Below, piece after piece: positions 25,001-37,400 of a DNA stretch of 64,000 bases. The translations under genes were made by a program, and so were the position numbers. Where the stretch lies: positions 1 to 64,000 of IMG/VR virus record IMGVR_UViG_3300045421_000337, one strand, 5' to 3'. The notes beneath the pieces were generated by a model. That model was not told the origin of the DNA. It was given only the letters and a program-made list of their open reading frames with translations, and did not search any database. This stretch comes from a virus. The number at the start of each line of letters is the position of its first letter. The first letter of the stretch is position 1.

Positions 25001-25668
25001 TTCCAAAAGAAAGGAAAAAACAGTTAGCACTAGAGGAATACGTTGACATATTGTCATATGTAAAAAATAGATCTTTGTCCACACAAGCAGCGGAGTCTGG
25101 AGACATGCAAGCAGCTGCGCAATTTTCTCAAGCCGCAAAGAGAACTATGTATGGAGCAGATATATATGGGGGTTCTGTTGACACACTTTCATTATCTATT
25201 CCAAAAAGAAAAAGAGAACACTTTAAGGCTATGATAGAAGAGCAAGATCCAGAAGAAAGAAAAAGAATTCTATCTACAGCTCCGAGATTAGAAAGAAGAA
25301 TATATGAAGCAGCTTGGGGTATGCAAGTAGAAAAAAAACCAGATTTAATTGAATATTTTTCAAGACATGAGCTTCCAGACATGGGATGGGAAGGTTGGCA
25401 TCCAAACACAAATATGGAGCATGTTAAAGTTAAAATAGGTCAATCAATGGGAATAAATCTGTCTCAAATGGGTTACTATCCACAGCAGATAAGGGAAGCA
25501 AATTTAACCAATCCAAGCTATCCAGGACTTTCAAGGACTGAAGATCCTAGAATGGTTGCCGCCAGACTAAGGATGATTATGTCTAGAAATGGAATATCTG
25601 GAAGCGTATATCCAGTGGCTAATGGAACTGGAAGTTCATCAATAAATATATCATCAGGGGTAATGTAG
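19039..25668 (+). CDS. Tape measure protein
   Basis: A 2209-residue protein, placed right after the two chaperones. It is rich in helix-forming stretches, with hydrophobic segments near residues 46-66 (ILKFVAATTISLVGTYAA), 1332-1350 (VLPLAAGAATLMTVDRTI) and 1937-1980 (VASGLIMAAVGSMFG, ALGATIGLSTGIAY), as expected for a ruler that is expelled and may cross the cell membrane. By the general rule of about 1.5 angstrom of tail per residue it would specify a tail near 330 nm. The central part (1500-1800) is Gly, Tyr, Pro and Asn-rich rather than coiled coil. AGGGG precedes the ATG. No CGG codon occurs in its 2210 codons. No lytic domain recognised. Confidence 0.75.
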   Translation: MFRDRSSLVNVGYGITSRDIPNANKEETKPNPNSGLLSKALDDKPILKFVAATTISLVGTYAASKMFSKGGIKLLDTIQRSADSGSRLGRKFVETASQIKKTLDELEGLNRFVADGIDPYERLINRSADGKIIKPTLTKLTGDTYVSDGARWMSSSEYRSLNAGREPVAVWDYRDEIQQRLARTARTLPLTLPTAYFVQKAFTDPLLGQPDEKDKVKWYNPVDVITDFVKRSTINITTMMLPQGLAGAATQRIKSLVDYQYLDYDFPLTPKQRRAGQSFADIKTVLRSFGQDSEYLLAQASRISSSAGYAFGTAVQEKEMRAGGGLVHALRQARVGASAARTASVAAGETRLKRSAKVASAYIFGNSDTETLGALDGIPSIRGLVVGGRAFTKNFFSAKRAYDVVHGTMTYDDALRAGSSDPVEAARVLNSTISDIRKQHRSRIAQFVQGALRSRDIPNLEGANEPDSRGSFSFAFESNEYASMVQEKLVELGADPASAKNMVSGLKISGLNTSKNISQRVTFGISRINSTSDNDEDFFRILVNRANKELKNRGRALDVNQVKQAFGTVDAVFQDEVFRRTLVQRASLAYENVRRNIIVPAASALVKPQKALYSDFAESTNPTKIDYLARSVAQRLGIKLINSLGSDFIGGVGSLVDSVTVSSELAKRGIDSSNVEQLRSFLIDQKMMTRPSDVGGFNLFGLKQVTVDHAFDRGVFSSLSPSESVEARSLFGEIAMQDPVSRAIGFSTVRGVYESASGNIIDTTPITVASQRTLKKISQDFGVPFVKFNPLQMIGLGGPRRTDPFQEIQFLPGVSRQDFLAGDGENAQVFAWVKQKGGMFGSVGKLFSVREGFEEDAIKQIPGLFKPISSIDTDIYARATRLATGRRSYRDSELIAEATGEEISRGERVRSAFDIDEEQPNSITRRIGRFLGRKTDIRNESTLARLIDNGEIRLRAGKAIIFDRNDEGLPQVVDETGAVVFGPDETAEAFENLRISSQGKATDIRSMAGIEEALGIADDLRVSGSSGNDLIDVGRRVLAQFETSKSTLRARDIDITGLSRAARALDRMIEESAATSTYITTTKNTTITTRQDFLRNMIHKFNVEMAAYGDDFGGNPVEIANKIEEVLKNLRESGQISAAQLTEARAAALGTILELSAYNNYSSSLQRGRIASKSLGFLIGEKESNPIFANTLKSFLSPFSTQSISNIDAHGAGRIANLIRPTIKRNLGFAPYELGPNAVNPLGNIGTTFVPTFGTVLDRIGSGQTTAGRVTKSVLGFSSYRDTDSYSSASIPSIHLSERLNRYFETVGLGLQHEEYGGPIGAFFGGYGLKRVLPLAAGAATLMTVDRTIGGMVNEKDQRGERVYSPFFTTKIARGAVEAQSAFSGITPGGMSYTEKREQLLRGEVPVKQGRYWPLGVTPFEGGKTMYYRPSYYRRLASGSTYTSDAFGSPLERFAYGYDFSPLRPFDPYRFEREHYFDRPYPVTGEYFSGSFGPITPLLNMTVGKVLKPQVKMHDQEVKQSLSQYIPAGNAGAYNPSGLVSSGRVAPVMGASVSGASDPQYFGSSNVVGLQIGNYNNQISLNVEPLNTARNISFNTIGSANANYVNASRAGFQRGQQQMVGAQMLYGPPPVPGYIPPNIVSAAPPISQGSIRFQKSELGYRTQEMAGLYGFGFANLRQSFGFGSSDFEPTAPVLQSASKAYGIGRSFWDLNLGGLGDVPSESGMELSEITRRFIPKERTNINYLNPIANTMGMKYPFLPGSDYFINFKTGDPFTKVQEGELRLPGVTFERLNPTKRDYTDPVTQLDILADVAPYSREFRSLDRTLNMGGLDPSQRVEVERIRAQVSETTKRNTFRPYKYKGKTAEELGTSEPIASVLRMGEYLAHRDTFINTKFFPNRTAQEDWERRNVYGSTFPEWQRPIESFIKPIYDKSTQRNPVASGLIMAAVGSMFGKTAPTKALGATIGLSTGIAYSTIQNTKQLITGERFIPKERKKQLALEEYVDILSYVKNRSLSTQAAESGDMQAAAQFSQAAKRTMYGADIYGGSVDTLSLSIPKRKREHFKAMIEEQDPEERKRILSTAPRLERRIYEAAWGMQVEKKPDLIEYFSRHELPDMGWEGWHPNTNMEHVKVKIGQSMGINLSQMGYYPQQIREANLTNPSYPGLSRTEDPRMVAARLRMIMSRNGISGSVYPVANGTGSSSINISSGVM

Positions 25669-25669
25669 C

Positions 25670-28600
25670 ATGCCGGAAAGCAGCAAGCTTAAATCAACGA
25701 GAGCAATTTTGTCTAGATTTCCATCGTATTCAATAACAAAAGTAGAAGAAATTGATGGAAAAATAAAATTTATTAATATTGTTACTGGACAAACTTTTGA
25801 GGGACCAGGAGCATTTGACAGAGCATTAGCATATGCAGATATTTTGAGAATAGCAGATTTTCGAGAGATTGATAAATCAGGAAACATAACCACAGGAAGA
25901 ATAACTGGATCCAGCATCAATGTAGACAGAGTAGTTAAACTTAATACTTATTTATCTGATCCAGCTAACAGAGCAACTTTGGCTTTACATGGACTAGAGG
26001 ATCTTTCTGGTGGTTCTGTTTCTGGAAGAATGGTTTTATTTGATACGAAGAATAAAGTATCGGCAGTAGAAAATATTCAAAGGACTATCTCTGAACATAT
26101 GCCAGGAGAGGTTGTTCTTACTGATGGTGGACTCCAACTGTTTAGTCTTAGTCAGGCAGTTACAAGTTCTGGAGCGACGCTAACTCTTTCTCGTGCGCAG
26201 CAAGAAATATTAAAGCAGTTGTCTGGTACAAAAATATTCAAGTCTGATACAGTAGATGAGTTTTTTTCTTTTGTAGGACAAGCGCTTTCTTCGGCAACTA
26301 GCAAAGATAAAGAAACTGATGCTCTAAAAGGAATAGGAAAAATCGTTGGTAAAATGTCCAAAAGATATCAGTCGATGTTTTCTTCTAGAGATGTTTCTGT
26401 TGGAAATCAAATGATTCAAGAACTAATTGATGCGGGTAATATTGACAGCAATCCATATTTTATGTATGACCGCGTAGAAGCCATGTTGCAAACAATAGCT
26501 GGCGGGTATGATTCTCTCCCTGATCCAGAAAAGGTTGTTATTGCCCCAGCTTTGAAGGCGGCTGAACAGGCTGATATTGGCTTTATAACTACTGGAATGC
26601 CAGTATCACATTTATCTGAAAACATTTTTGTTCCAAGGAAAGCTGAATCTGCTGCAGAAGTTGCATTTCAGCTACTTGAAGAGCAGTTACAATTGAGGGT
26701 GACAACCAGTATCGGTGGAGTAACATCGACTCATGTTCCAGACGCTTTTGTAGGTTTATCTTCCGAACTAAGAACCGTTATCAACACCGCCTTTGAAGAA
26801 AAACAAAGAGGAAGATCTGGTAGTCTACTTGAAATTATTCAGGGAAGGTATCTTTCTCCAGAGTTAAGAAAAATTGTAGACGAAAAATTAGAGGCAGCGG
26901 CGGTGTCTTCAGTGGATGGCCACTACATACAGATTGCAGAAACGATGAGAAGAATTATACTTGTTAAACAAAAGCAAATTCAAGATATTAAATCAAGTGG
27001 AATAGTCACGCCTGAAGATCTGTCAAATATCAGAGAACTTGAAAACGAACTTGAAGCATTGCAAACTTCTATTAAATCTGGAGACAGAAATCCCTTTAGA
27101 GTTTCAATTCCAGGAGTTGGAGGTCTAAAAGGTGAGGCGGCAGTTAAAAGTAGTGAAGATATCTTAGGAATGAAACGAGGAGATCTTTCGGGAATTATTG
27201 AAATGCTACAAGAACTTGATATAGATGGATACGATTCTCTTACTGACGAACAAAAAAGATCGTATGATTATCTTAGACGAATGCTAGAACTACAGGAATT
27301 TTTTTCTGGAAAAATAACTGTAGCAGATAAGTCTGCGTTAAAAAGAGAAACAGTTACATCAACTCATGGTATGGCAGGAAACATAGCTATTAAAAAAGGC
27401 AGTCAAGTTTATGTAGAAGACATGCTACTACTAAATGATCCAGAATTTCTAATGAGTGCTACTGCTCAAAAAAGAATTCAAGCAATGATAGATTCAGAGG
27501 TACGCGCAGCACAAAAATTTATGGAGACTGGAGAAATACCAGAAGAAGTTTTAGGCAGAATAAGGCGTGAAGCTACTATGGTACTTGACGGCATGGATCC
27601 AACCACAAGGGCTCTTGAGTTGATAAGAAGAAAACAGGTAATTGAAATATCGCAAGCTTTAAGAAGTGGAGTTGATCCAAGAAGAATACCAGCGTTAGTC
27701 AACATGATTTCAAATTATCATATCAGTGAAGCTTTTATGACAAAAGAAGGGATAATTGCAACAAGAATACCAGACGCCCTTAGATATAAAATTGCGACAA
27801 GAAGCAGCTTGCTAGAACCACTAACTGAAGTGGAGTATCCATCTATTTCTCACGTGGACGTGTTTGACTCTGCAGGCAAAAAAACGTCTCTGCCAGCGGT
27901 TGATTTTTTGGTTAGCGGTAAGCAGATGATAGTTTCTGATTCCATTACCTCTACCTATAAGGCGGCTGAGGGTACGTTTGACCTTGACGACTCTGTTTTG
28001 CCCATTTTAAGAACATACGTTGACGCACAAGGAAGGACTAGGATAGCTGCCGTAGTAATGCGTGACCCGAAAGGTTATCAGGAATCAATATTGATGCGCC
28101 CAAAATTATCGCACGTAGAAACACTTAGGGCAATGTTTATTGGTGATTCAGATAAAATTTCTAAACAAGTTGCGTCAGCAACTTCTTTGGACATATCTTC
28201 TTTGGCAACAAGAGTAAGTAATGAGGCGGGCATAGGTCAAAATGAGGCTCTTGATATCGTAAATGTCGCCCTAAATATTATAAGGGGTGATAAAGGAATT
28301 GACGAAAGAGTACTACAGGAAACACTGACAGGCATTAAATCTAGAATGGGTGCGGAAGCAGATGTTGGCCTTGAAGCAACTGTTAGGATAATCAGGGAAG
28401 GAATGTACGGGGAAAGATTGGGTGTTGATAGAGCATTAATACCTTCAATAGACACAAATCTTTTAGATGCCCTAACAGAGCGACAGTCAGCTGCCATAAG
28501 AGGTCTTGATGTTCTTGACGAAGATGGGTTACCGATTGGCGCATTAAAAACTTTAAGCCCAGAAAGAGGTGCACCTTATGCAGATAGATATCGCATAGAA

Positions 28601-30965
28601 TTACAAAGTTCGGCAGATCAAGTTTCATCTAGTTCACTAAAACCAGTAAAACAACAACTTCTTGATTCACTGGGGATTACAGATTTAGATGATAGCGAGC
28701 TTGGAACACTCTTTAAGACATCTGCCGAAGGAGATGCGTTGAGGGCAAAACTTGGACTTAACTTTGATCAAGTAGCAGCAGCAGGAGAAAAAACGCTTCT
28801 TGATTATGTTTTTCAAAGTACTGGAGAAAAATTGGATGATATAGAAAATTCAATTGGTTTAACGATTAACCGAATGGCTTCGGCAAGCTATATTGCCCCA
28901 CAAGTAAGAGACTTTGAAACCACACTAAATCAAAAAATGGAATCAACGTTTGGACCTGGCGCAAAAATTACCAAAGATCTTTTGGGTGATGAAGGAGTAG
29001 CAAGATTTGGGATAGGAGTAAAAGCTCCTTCAGATATAGTTGACTTGATTAATCAAATGAGTGGTACAACCAAACTTGCAAGTCTCGGAGAATTGGAAAA
29101 AGAACTTGGTTCCTCATCTCCAGAATTTTTGAAAATGAAGGCCGCATACGAAACAATTGCGAAATTTTCAGGAACTAGCACGACGGCAGAAGATCTACAC
29201 AAGATTTCTGTTACACCAGGTATGATAGCAAGAGCTTCCGTGGAACAGCAAGGAAGAATACTAGCTAGACAAAGGGCTATGGGAATAGCTTTGGGGGTGA
29301 GTGCAGAAGATCTCCCAGGATTTGATCCACTAATTCTCGACTCTGGAGGAAGACTTAATATCAAAAATGATATTTTAGAACTCAGAAATTCAATGGTTGA
29401 AGAATATCAGGATGTAATAACTCAACTAAGAGCCGCTGGCATGTCAAGTGCAGACCTAGCTAAAGTTCAGTCCGAAATAGACGAACTTAAAGTAAATGAT
29501 ATAGATCAGATAAAAAGAATACTATCTTTGTCTCAAAAAGGCATTGACAGGTACGGCTCCATAACTAAAGCCAGAGAAATTGCTATCGCTGGAGATGCAA
29601 ATCTTAGGAGTCAGGCTCCTAAACCTAGTACAAGCAATAGGGTTTTATTAAGATCTGTTTCTGATCCTAGATATTCAGATTCAGCCAAGGGATTTCTTAG
29701 AACTGAAAAAATAAGAAGTTTGTTTACAGAAATAAATAATATGGAAAACGAAGCTATTACGGGAAAAAAATTAGAGAAAGCAATGAGGGCAAAATCTCAA
29801 CAGCTAAAAACGGAATTATCAATAGAACTTTCTAAAGGACTTAGGGTGATACAGGAAGCTCATAGGGGAAGTGGCGCAAATATTTTGGATATTGTTGAAA
29901 CATTTGAAGCCGAAATGCAGGGTTTATATGGGTCAAAAGCTTCAAGACTTATGCAATATTCTGGTCATGAGGGTGAAGAAGATTTAATGATTCAACTTCA
30001 GCAACTTTCTGCGGCAAGAAAAAATCTTAGGTTAACCAGTTTTGATCCTAGAGGTGAAGCGATTTTGTCTGGGTATTTTGATAATTTTAGGAAAATGACA
30101 TTGATGGATAAAGCTGCAATGACTGATTTAGGTGGATCAATTTCTGATAATATTCTGGATATTAGCGCAGAAGAAGCAAGAAGAATTCTTCATATAAACG
30201 AAGAAAGAATTAAAAATCGGACAAAAACGACTACTTACTCCTGGTATTCCATCAGATCAACATGTTTTAGATTATTTGAGATTAGTTTCAAAAACTGATT
30301 CAGTTACTGGATTAGCAACAACAGAAAAAAAAGAGGCAAGCAGACTGGCGGTAGAAGCTCACGCAAAAAGAACCAGAATATTGGCTGAAAAAGAAATAGA
30401 AGAAAGGGCAACCGCTTTAGGCGCCAGGCTTTCTAGCGCTATTCCTCTTGATCCAGAAGACGCAGCAAGAATATCTGACGATATTGCATCAGGAGCTTCT
30501 GTCACAATACCTTCAGTTATTGATGTGGCAAGAAGTCCCTACAGAAGAATATCAGAAATGCTGAGAGACCATACCAGTTCCCTCAGGCAAATAGTTGATT
30601 CAAGAGGATTTAAACAATTTGCCGTCGGAACCGCTGCGTTGATAGCTGGAAGTTTTATTTATCAAAATAGAAAGAAAAAAGATCATACAAAAAATGCAGT
30701 AACCGGTCCACCGTTAATGCCAGGAGGTAATCCATATGAGGAAGGTTATCCAGATTTAAATACAGCAACACAAGAAGCATCGTTTTTAAATCCAACTGTT
30801 TCAGGTATGCAATACAGAATAAATACCAGTGGTTCTGTACAAGATTTAAATAGATTAAGAGGTTTATTCGGTGATGTTGTTGATGGACCAATAAACACTA
30901 CTATGTACAATGGACTTCCTATGGCGGGTCAAGATCCTTACTCTGATTTGGCCTCTAGATTTTAG
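25670..30965 (+). CDS. Large ruler-like tail protein, joined by a +1 frameshift
   Basis: A 1764-residue product once the frames are joined at CGG 30218-30220; the first frame alone ends at 30298 with an unlike tail (TTTYSWYSIRSTCFRLFEIS). The bulk is helical with many charged heptad-like stretches (EDLSNIRELENELEALQTSI, DEQKRSYDYLRRMLELQEFF). After the join it reads GQKRLLTPGIPSDQHVLDYL, then a helical Lys/Glu region, one membrane-like helix (FAVGTAALIAGSFIYQ, about 1647-1664) and a polar end. Directly following the tape measure, with the start one base after its stop, it may be a second tape-measure component or an internal tail protein delivered to the cell. No enzyme domain recognised. Confidence 0.6.
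30218..30220 (+). other. +1 frameshift site 4 (AAT CGG ACA)
   Basis: In-frame CGG, codon 1517. Skipping C gives GGA CAA AAA CGA and continues open for 248 codons to 30965, adding the membrane helix and C-terminus. The zero frame ends at 30298. It is the only site placed late in its gene. Confidence 0.8.
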
Positions 30966-30976
30966 GTATATAAAGT

Positions 30977-31435
30977 ATGATATTAGGTGCAGATGCCCAA
31001 AACAAGAATCTATCTGATGCTGCAAAGAAAAGGATAGATACTTCACCAAGGACTAGGACTTCAAATGCGCTGGCTGCAAAAATATCTAGTTCAAAATCAA
31101 ACGGATCAGAACAAAGTTCAGTAGTTCATTCTTCTAGGTCTTCTTTATCTGAATCTAAACCAGATCCAGTTAAAGGTTCTAAAGAAGGTCTTATGGATGG
31201 ATCTTCTACAACAATTCAAATGTCCGAAGATGGATACGATAATCCAAAAATACAGAAAGCTCGCTATGAGCAATCAGAAATGGGTTTTAAACAAAAATTA
31301 AATATATCTAATAAACTTAATTTTAATTCTAAAAAAAATGATATAATAAATAATCAAAGTTCTAAATTTAATTTGAATAGTTCAGCTTATATGTTAAAAG
31401 AGCACTTACAAGCAGATAGTTTACTGGGTAGATAA
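30977..31435 (+). CDS. Disordered Ser/Lys/Asn-rich protein
   Basis: A 152-residue protein of low complexity: Ser-rich stretches (SSSKSNGSEQSSVVHSSRSS), then an Asn/Lys-rich end (NKLNFNSKKNDIINNQSSK). No domain is recognised. The reading frame is real by context: it fills the space between two large tail genes, ends by overlapping the next ATG (TAATG at 31435), and its codon use matches its neighbours. The start at ATG 30977 has no clear ribosome site. It may be a flexible linker or assembly factor for the ruler or hub; this is a guess. Confidence 0.5.
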   Translation: MILGADAQNKNLSDAAKKRIDTSPRTRTSNALAAKISSSKSNGSEQSSVVHSSRSSLSESKPDPVKGSKEGLMDGSSTTIQMSEDGYDNPKIQKARYEQSEMGFKQKLNISNKLNFNSKKNDIINNQSSKFNLNSSAYMLKEHLQADSLLGR

Positions 31436-34400
31436 TGTCTAATCAAGAAACCGATTACCCATCCGAGGAAACCAAAAAAAGCTGGCAGCTTTACGAAGAC
31501 TCTGACCTAGCTCCAATATCTTCTCTCTTCAGAGAGATGGGTAATGATAGAAGTTTTTGGGCAAAAGTAGGTGGAGTATTTGAAGACTCACTTGGTATTT
31601 TCAATGAAGGACTTTTTGCCTGGGCTGGATACCGTTATACAAATTCTTTTAATCAAGCCATTAATAATGATATCAAGGGTCAGCTAGGTGATTTTACTCA
31701 AGGTGATTTTTATGGTGGAGATGATCTTTTTGTAAAATTAACCAGCTTTAGAAAATCAGAAATGGCCCATATCAAAGACGAAAGAAATAGAAAAGTAATT
31801 TTTGAAAAAGTTGGTCAATCGGGATTGTTAGAACTAGCACAAATGGCTGGAGGAATTCAAGCCTTCGCAAGGCAAAGATTTTTAAGTACGCAAAATCTTA
31901 GAAAGTCAGCTTCAGAATTTAATGATCCAATTAGAGATACTTTTTGGATGGAAAAGTTAATTAAAGCAAAAAATTATTTTTACAAGGATCCATTTGCTTT
32001 AGCAACAGTCTATAAATACTTTCCAAATCTTTATAGACTCTACATAACCGCTTTGGCGGCAACTGCTGATTACGGATACTCAGAAGAAGATCCGCTTAAT
32101 AATCACGAACAGATTATGAAAAATATGTTCAAAGCTTTTGGAACAGACGATCAAGGAAACGCAATATTTAAACCAATATGGGCTATAGAAAATTTTTTAA
32201 CCGCTCAAAGAATAGAAAAAGAAATTGAAAGAATGAGTTTTGGATCTTCAAATCCACCCAAAACTCCAGATACATTTCACCTTAGATTAGGTGCGGCCAA
32301 TTTCTACGTGCCACCAGTTTCAATAAGTGTTAATACGGGATTTAAAACTGGTAGCTTAACTGGCCGGAGCTATTAGGCAGAAAAGTTCTCCAAAATTCAA
32401 TTCTGGATATAAAGAAACAAGTATAGGTATAAAGTTGTTTTTTCCTAACTATGAAGAAATATGGGGAATATCAATAGACGATGCAACGAGGGTGAGTCTT
32501 AACTCTAATTTTTATATAGATTTTAAAGATCCAAAACATGAAGAAAAAGTGGACAAATTTCTTTCCTCTCTTAGGGGATTAGTTGCAGCTTTCAAATACG
32601 CTCCGATTCTTCCAATAAAAAATCATTATCTTAATTCTGTTTTTGACATAACTGGTGTGGCTCTGTCGTCCATGACAATATCTACAGTGCCGAACTATCC
32701 GTTTACGCTTGAAGTGGATTTGGAGTTATTACAGTTCAATCATAAGCCATTTTTGCCAATGATTAAGGATTTTAATCAGTCAGTCAACTGGAGTAAATTC
32801 AGGCATTATATGGGTAGGGCAGCAGGATCTTTGGCAAATACTGTAAACGCTGACTTTCTTTTAAAATCTGCTGCAGAGCCTCTAGCCTTACAAAATTCTG
32901 GAAAAACAAATACCATTTCCGACATGTCACTAGATGGTGCATATGATCAATATGAAATAAGTCCATACGGAGCAATGGCAAAAGATACTCAGCCTTACCA
33001 TAATGATGTTTTAACAACAAACGTTTACGCTGATTGGATAAACGGAAACGGTATATCACTATATATTCCCGCAGAAGTGCAATCAAAGATATTTAGTCCA
33101 GATACTGCAATGTTTAGAAGTTCAGAGGAAGCTTCTATAGCTTCAAACAGCAGGTCTTTTTGGGACAAACTTTTGTTTGAATTTGGAATTAATGTTACCG
33201 ATATGGGTATTTATAAAAATCTTGATACAGTTGTAATCAATTCTCTTGATCTTAATTCATCTTACTTAAACAAAGAAAATGCGGCAAAAATAGTTGACAT
33301 AGCAATGGCTGGAGCTAACGCCAAAGATGTATACACGGCTGTTTATGATTCTCTTGCAGCAGATTACATATCAAAAAATAGATCTAAATTGAATAATGAT
33401 TCAATAGATTATATAAAGAATAGAAAGTCACCGTCTGAGTTGCAGGTTCCAGCACTTGCCACTCCCGAAGCAACAGAAAGTCTTAAGAAAGATAAATGGT
33501 CATTGTACATTGCTTCTCAAAGCATAAAGGGATTATTGGATTATACGATAAGAGAAAATGTTAAAGCTATTTTAAGAAAACAGAAAAAACCTATAGATGA
33601 GAATTCAACTGAATTTGCAAATTTGTACGAAAAAGAACAGCAAAAATTTATGGATGCATTCTACGCAAACCTGTACGAAAGAATCTACAAAGACGAATCA
33701 ATAAAAAATCTTTTAGGAGTACAGTCCATAAAAGACGCACAAAAACTTGGTCTTCCGGCATTTACAATTCGCGAATGGGAAGTTCCAATGATGAAAATTG
33801 ATCTTGATCAAGAAAAAATCATTGTGAATTCAGTAAGCTTAAGCATGGGCAATAATCTTGCAAAGATGCAGCTGCAAATGCAGGAGGAACCAACATATCA
33901 ATATATAGGGTCAAATGACTCAATGATCAGTATTAACATGACTATCTTCGGTGAATCAGAACTAAAAAAGATTAAAAAAATGTTTGATTTCTTGAGTGGC
34001 TTGGCAAGATTAGAGCACGCCGCTGGTGTCATTGGGTTCATGGGAATCAAGAATATTATCTGTGCGTTGGCCGGAATAAAGTACGTGCTGCCGTTGAATT
34101 ATACAGTTCAAACAGTACAGGGATATCCACACGTCTATAACGTGCAACTGATGTTGACAGACTTTGATATTTTCCAACAAAAAAGAGAGAGCATAAATTC
34201 TGATGGTCAAATAGCCTTGATTAAAGAATTTGGAACAAAAAAGAATCCTTTCTTGCGCTTAAAGCAAAAATGGGATATGATCAATACATACCCAGATCTT
34301 CCATTGAATATATACAATCAGGAAACAAAACAGGTGGTAGGATCTTTTGATCCTGATTTTTACTTCAGAAGTTTTGAGATGTTTGATGATGATGTTGTCA

Positions 34401-37400
34401 ATAATTTGATTGATCCAGATCAATATACGCTGCCCGTAGGAGAATGGCAGCAAGAAAAAGACAATTTGCATCCTGAACAAAAAGCATATGTATATGAAGT
34501 AAAAAGAATATTAATCAAACAAAACGGTGATATAGAAAAAGCAAAAGATTACCTGATTAATGCAGCCAAACTTTCCGCAGATGAGGCAATGAGAATATTT
34601 AGAATAGCAATATTTGATCAAAATAACGAACCAGAGTTTGAAAATTCATTGCAATCTTCTAGATTTATAGCCAATAAATATCCGACTATATGGAAAGATT
34701 TGATAGATTCATTTAAGGATGATAGTGGAGTTGAATATAACTTTGAGGATGTTAAATTTGATACTAGATATGGTGTGGTAAAAATTGGAGACGTTATTTC
34801 TGGTTCGCAATCGGAAATTGATAAATTCAATAAATTGGTCGCAGATAAAATTAATGAAGCAAGTGGTAAAGAACTTCCATCATTTGATCCAGATGATGTT
34901 GATCATTTCGGAATAATGCATTTCATTCCAGCCGCTGATTCAAATGACACAAAGAGAATACCAGCAATATATCAAACTCCAGATGGGGGATATATTATGG
35001 GATACTCAAATAGGGAAGATGGAAGATTTTACATCGCACAAGATTTTTTGAGAATTGGATCTGATGGAAAAGCTATTCCAACCTCCAAGGTATCAATTAT
35101 TTCAGATGCCATGGTTCCAGAAAGAGATAAGCAGGCGAGTCACACAGGCGTAGCTGGAGCATCTTCTTTAACTGATTATCAGAACGCAATGGGCGGTTCT
35201 CAAACTAATAAAATGCAAGCTCTATCAACTGGGGGAACTCACAAGGGTGTGGCAAAGCACTGGCAAAAAATGCTACTAGACACACAGTACAGGGATTTAT
35301 CTGGAAGAATGATCAGGGCATTCCCGACCTATATGCTTTGGCTTATTGATGATATGAACTTCTTTGCTGGTGTAAAGTTATTTGATAACTTTTACGGACT
35401 GCAATCTGTAATAGACTTTTCTCTTGTTTCTTCGGAAGATATTTTAGCAGATACTCTGATGCTTAGAATATCAAACACGTATTCAAAGCTTTCAAAGCCA
35501 GAAATGACGCTGTCATCACTAATCAATGCAGATGGAGCTAGCATTGGAACAACCTCAAATGCAGACATAGATAAAGCAATAACAAATCTTTCAAGTGGTA
35601 CGACACAAATAGTTGAGACTCTCGTAAAGAGATCTTTAAATATAAAATCACACATGAACTCTAGATATGTAACAGAAATAGAGCATATGAGGCTTAAGCC
35701 AGGAGTTAGAGTGCATTTAAGGGCTGGATATGGTAGTAATCCAAATTCTCTACAAACTATTTTTAATGGCGTTATTACAGAAGTTGATCATGGAGAAATT
35801 ATAACTGTAGTAGCACAATCAGACGCCGTAGAACTTAGTCCCATAATAAATAGTACCAAGAAAAAAGGAGATAGTGGCAAGATAGACGGAGGTATAAACA
35901 CTGGCCTTTGGATGTCTGAGCCTAGAGATCTAATGATAAGACTGTTGTCTATGGGTGCATCAAGGGTAAGAGAGGCTTTTTCTCACGCAATGAGGGGCGC
36001 AGTATTTTCGGAAAATAAGTTTGGTATCAGACATTTCGGTCAAATACTATATGCTCCCCTGACTCCAGAAGAAGAAACAAAATCCGCTTTGTACAAACAG
36101 AGCGTTATAAACGCTTTTAACGCAGTTGGCAAAAATCCGATAAGAGGAACCGTTGGGCTTGGTTGGAATGCAACTGCAAATTTGGTTACTGGTGGAGCAC
36201 AGTTGGCAGTAGAGGGAACCATAAACTCAGTGGGGGGAGTCGTAAACAACGCAGAACGCGACTATTTCAACTCTGGATCAGATCCTGGACTTCAAAGTTT
36301 TGGTGGTTCTGTCAGAACTCCGTTGGTTGGCGCAATGCAAACAATGTGGGCGAACTTTTCTACACAAAGAGATTTAGAAATATTTAAGAGAAACATATAT
36401 CCAGGCAATGGAGTTGGAGTAGCACAGTTTTTGGGCGGTGATCTTGACGATGGTTGGGCAACAATGGCAACCATAGATATTTCTGAAATAGACAATAAAA
36501 AGTTTGGATATTTAGATAGGCTTTCTAATCAATCTTGGTCTGGGTTAATAGATCAGTCTTCAAAAATTGGACAAACGGACGCAGCAAGCGCCCTAGATAA
36601 AGCTACCTCTGACAATAAGCTTATTGATTCAAGCAGAGCCATTGGAACATCTCAGATCTTGGGCGCTGGGGCTGCAGCTGTTGGAATAGCATTAGCACCA
36701 AATATTTTGACGGTGGGTCTTGGCGCAGGATTGATTAAAACAATGAGTGGTCGTGGTGGTGCAAATATCATGAAAACGCTTGGTCTTGTTTCCGATCTTG
36801 ACGACGACATATATGACGAGGTTTCATTCAGGGCGCAAACATACATGAGAAGTGTTTGGGACATGTTTCAGATGTGCGCCAGATTGCTTCCGAACTATAT
36901 AGTTGCAGTAAGACCATTTGAAGAAAGATCAACTATTTTCTACGGAAAACCACACTGGCTTTACACTTCAGGCGTCATGCCGATATCAACTGGTTTTCCA
37001 AGTGATGAAGTAGCAAAAAACAACAACGTATCAGTTCCTGGATACACTCAACCAGATGACGAACTATCTCGTCTTCTATATTCTCTTAATAAAGAATTAG
37101 CCCCTTCATCAGATGCAATAGCATCACTTCAAAACAAGGAAGGTATATTGTCTGAATCTTTAGCTTTAATTGCTAAAGACATGATATCAATGACTGGAGT
37201 TTTCAGTCCAGGAAAAGCGCTAAAAGGTAAAATTATTGACCTAAAAGATGTCACAAGAAATACGTACTACAAAAATGGAAAACCAATTTCTAGACTACCA
37301 ATCAACAAGGGCAAAGTCCAGGTTGGTTTTCACTTGCCTTTTAATTCTACGGGCAAGGGAACCGAAATGTCAATGCAAGCAGGATCTTCTGATGAATCAT

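Noticed and set aside
25670-30217. Intein or intron as the cause of the frame change near 30218
   Set aside because: No intein splice motifs or endonuclease domain, and the two frames meet within a single codon with no extra sequence between them.
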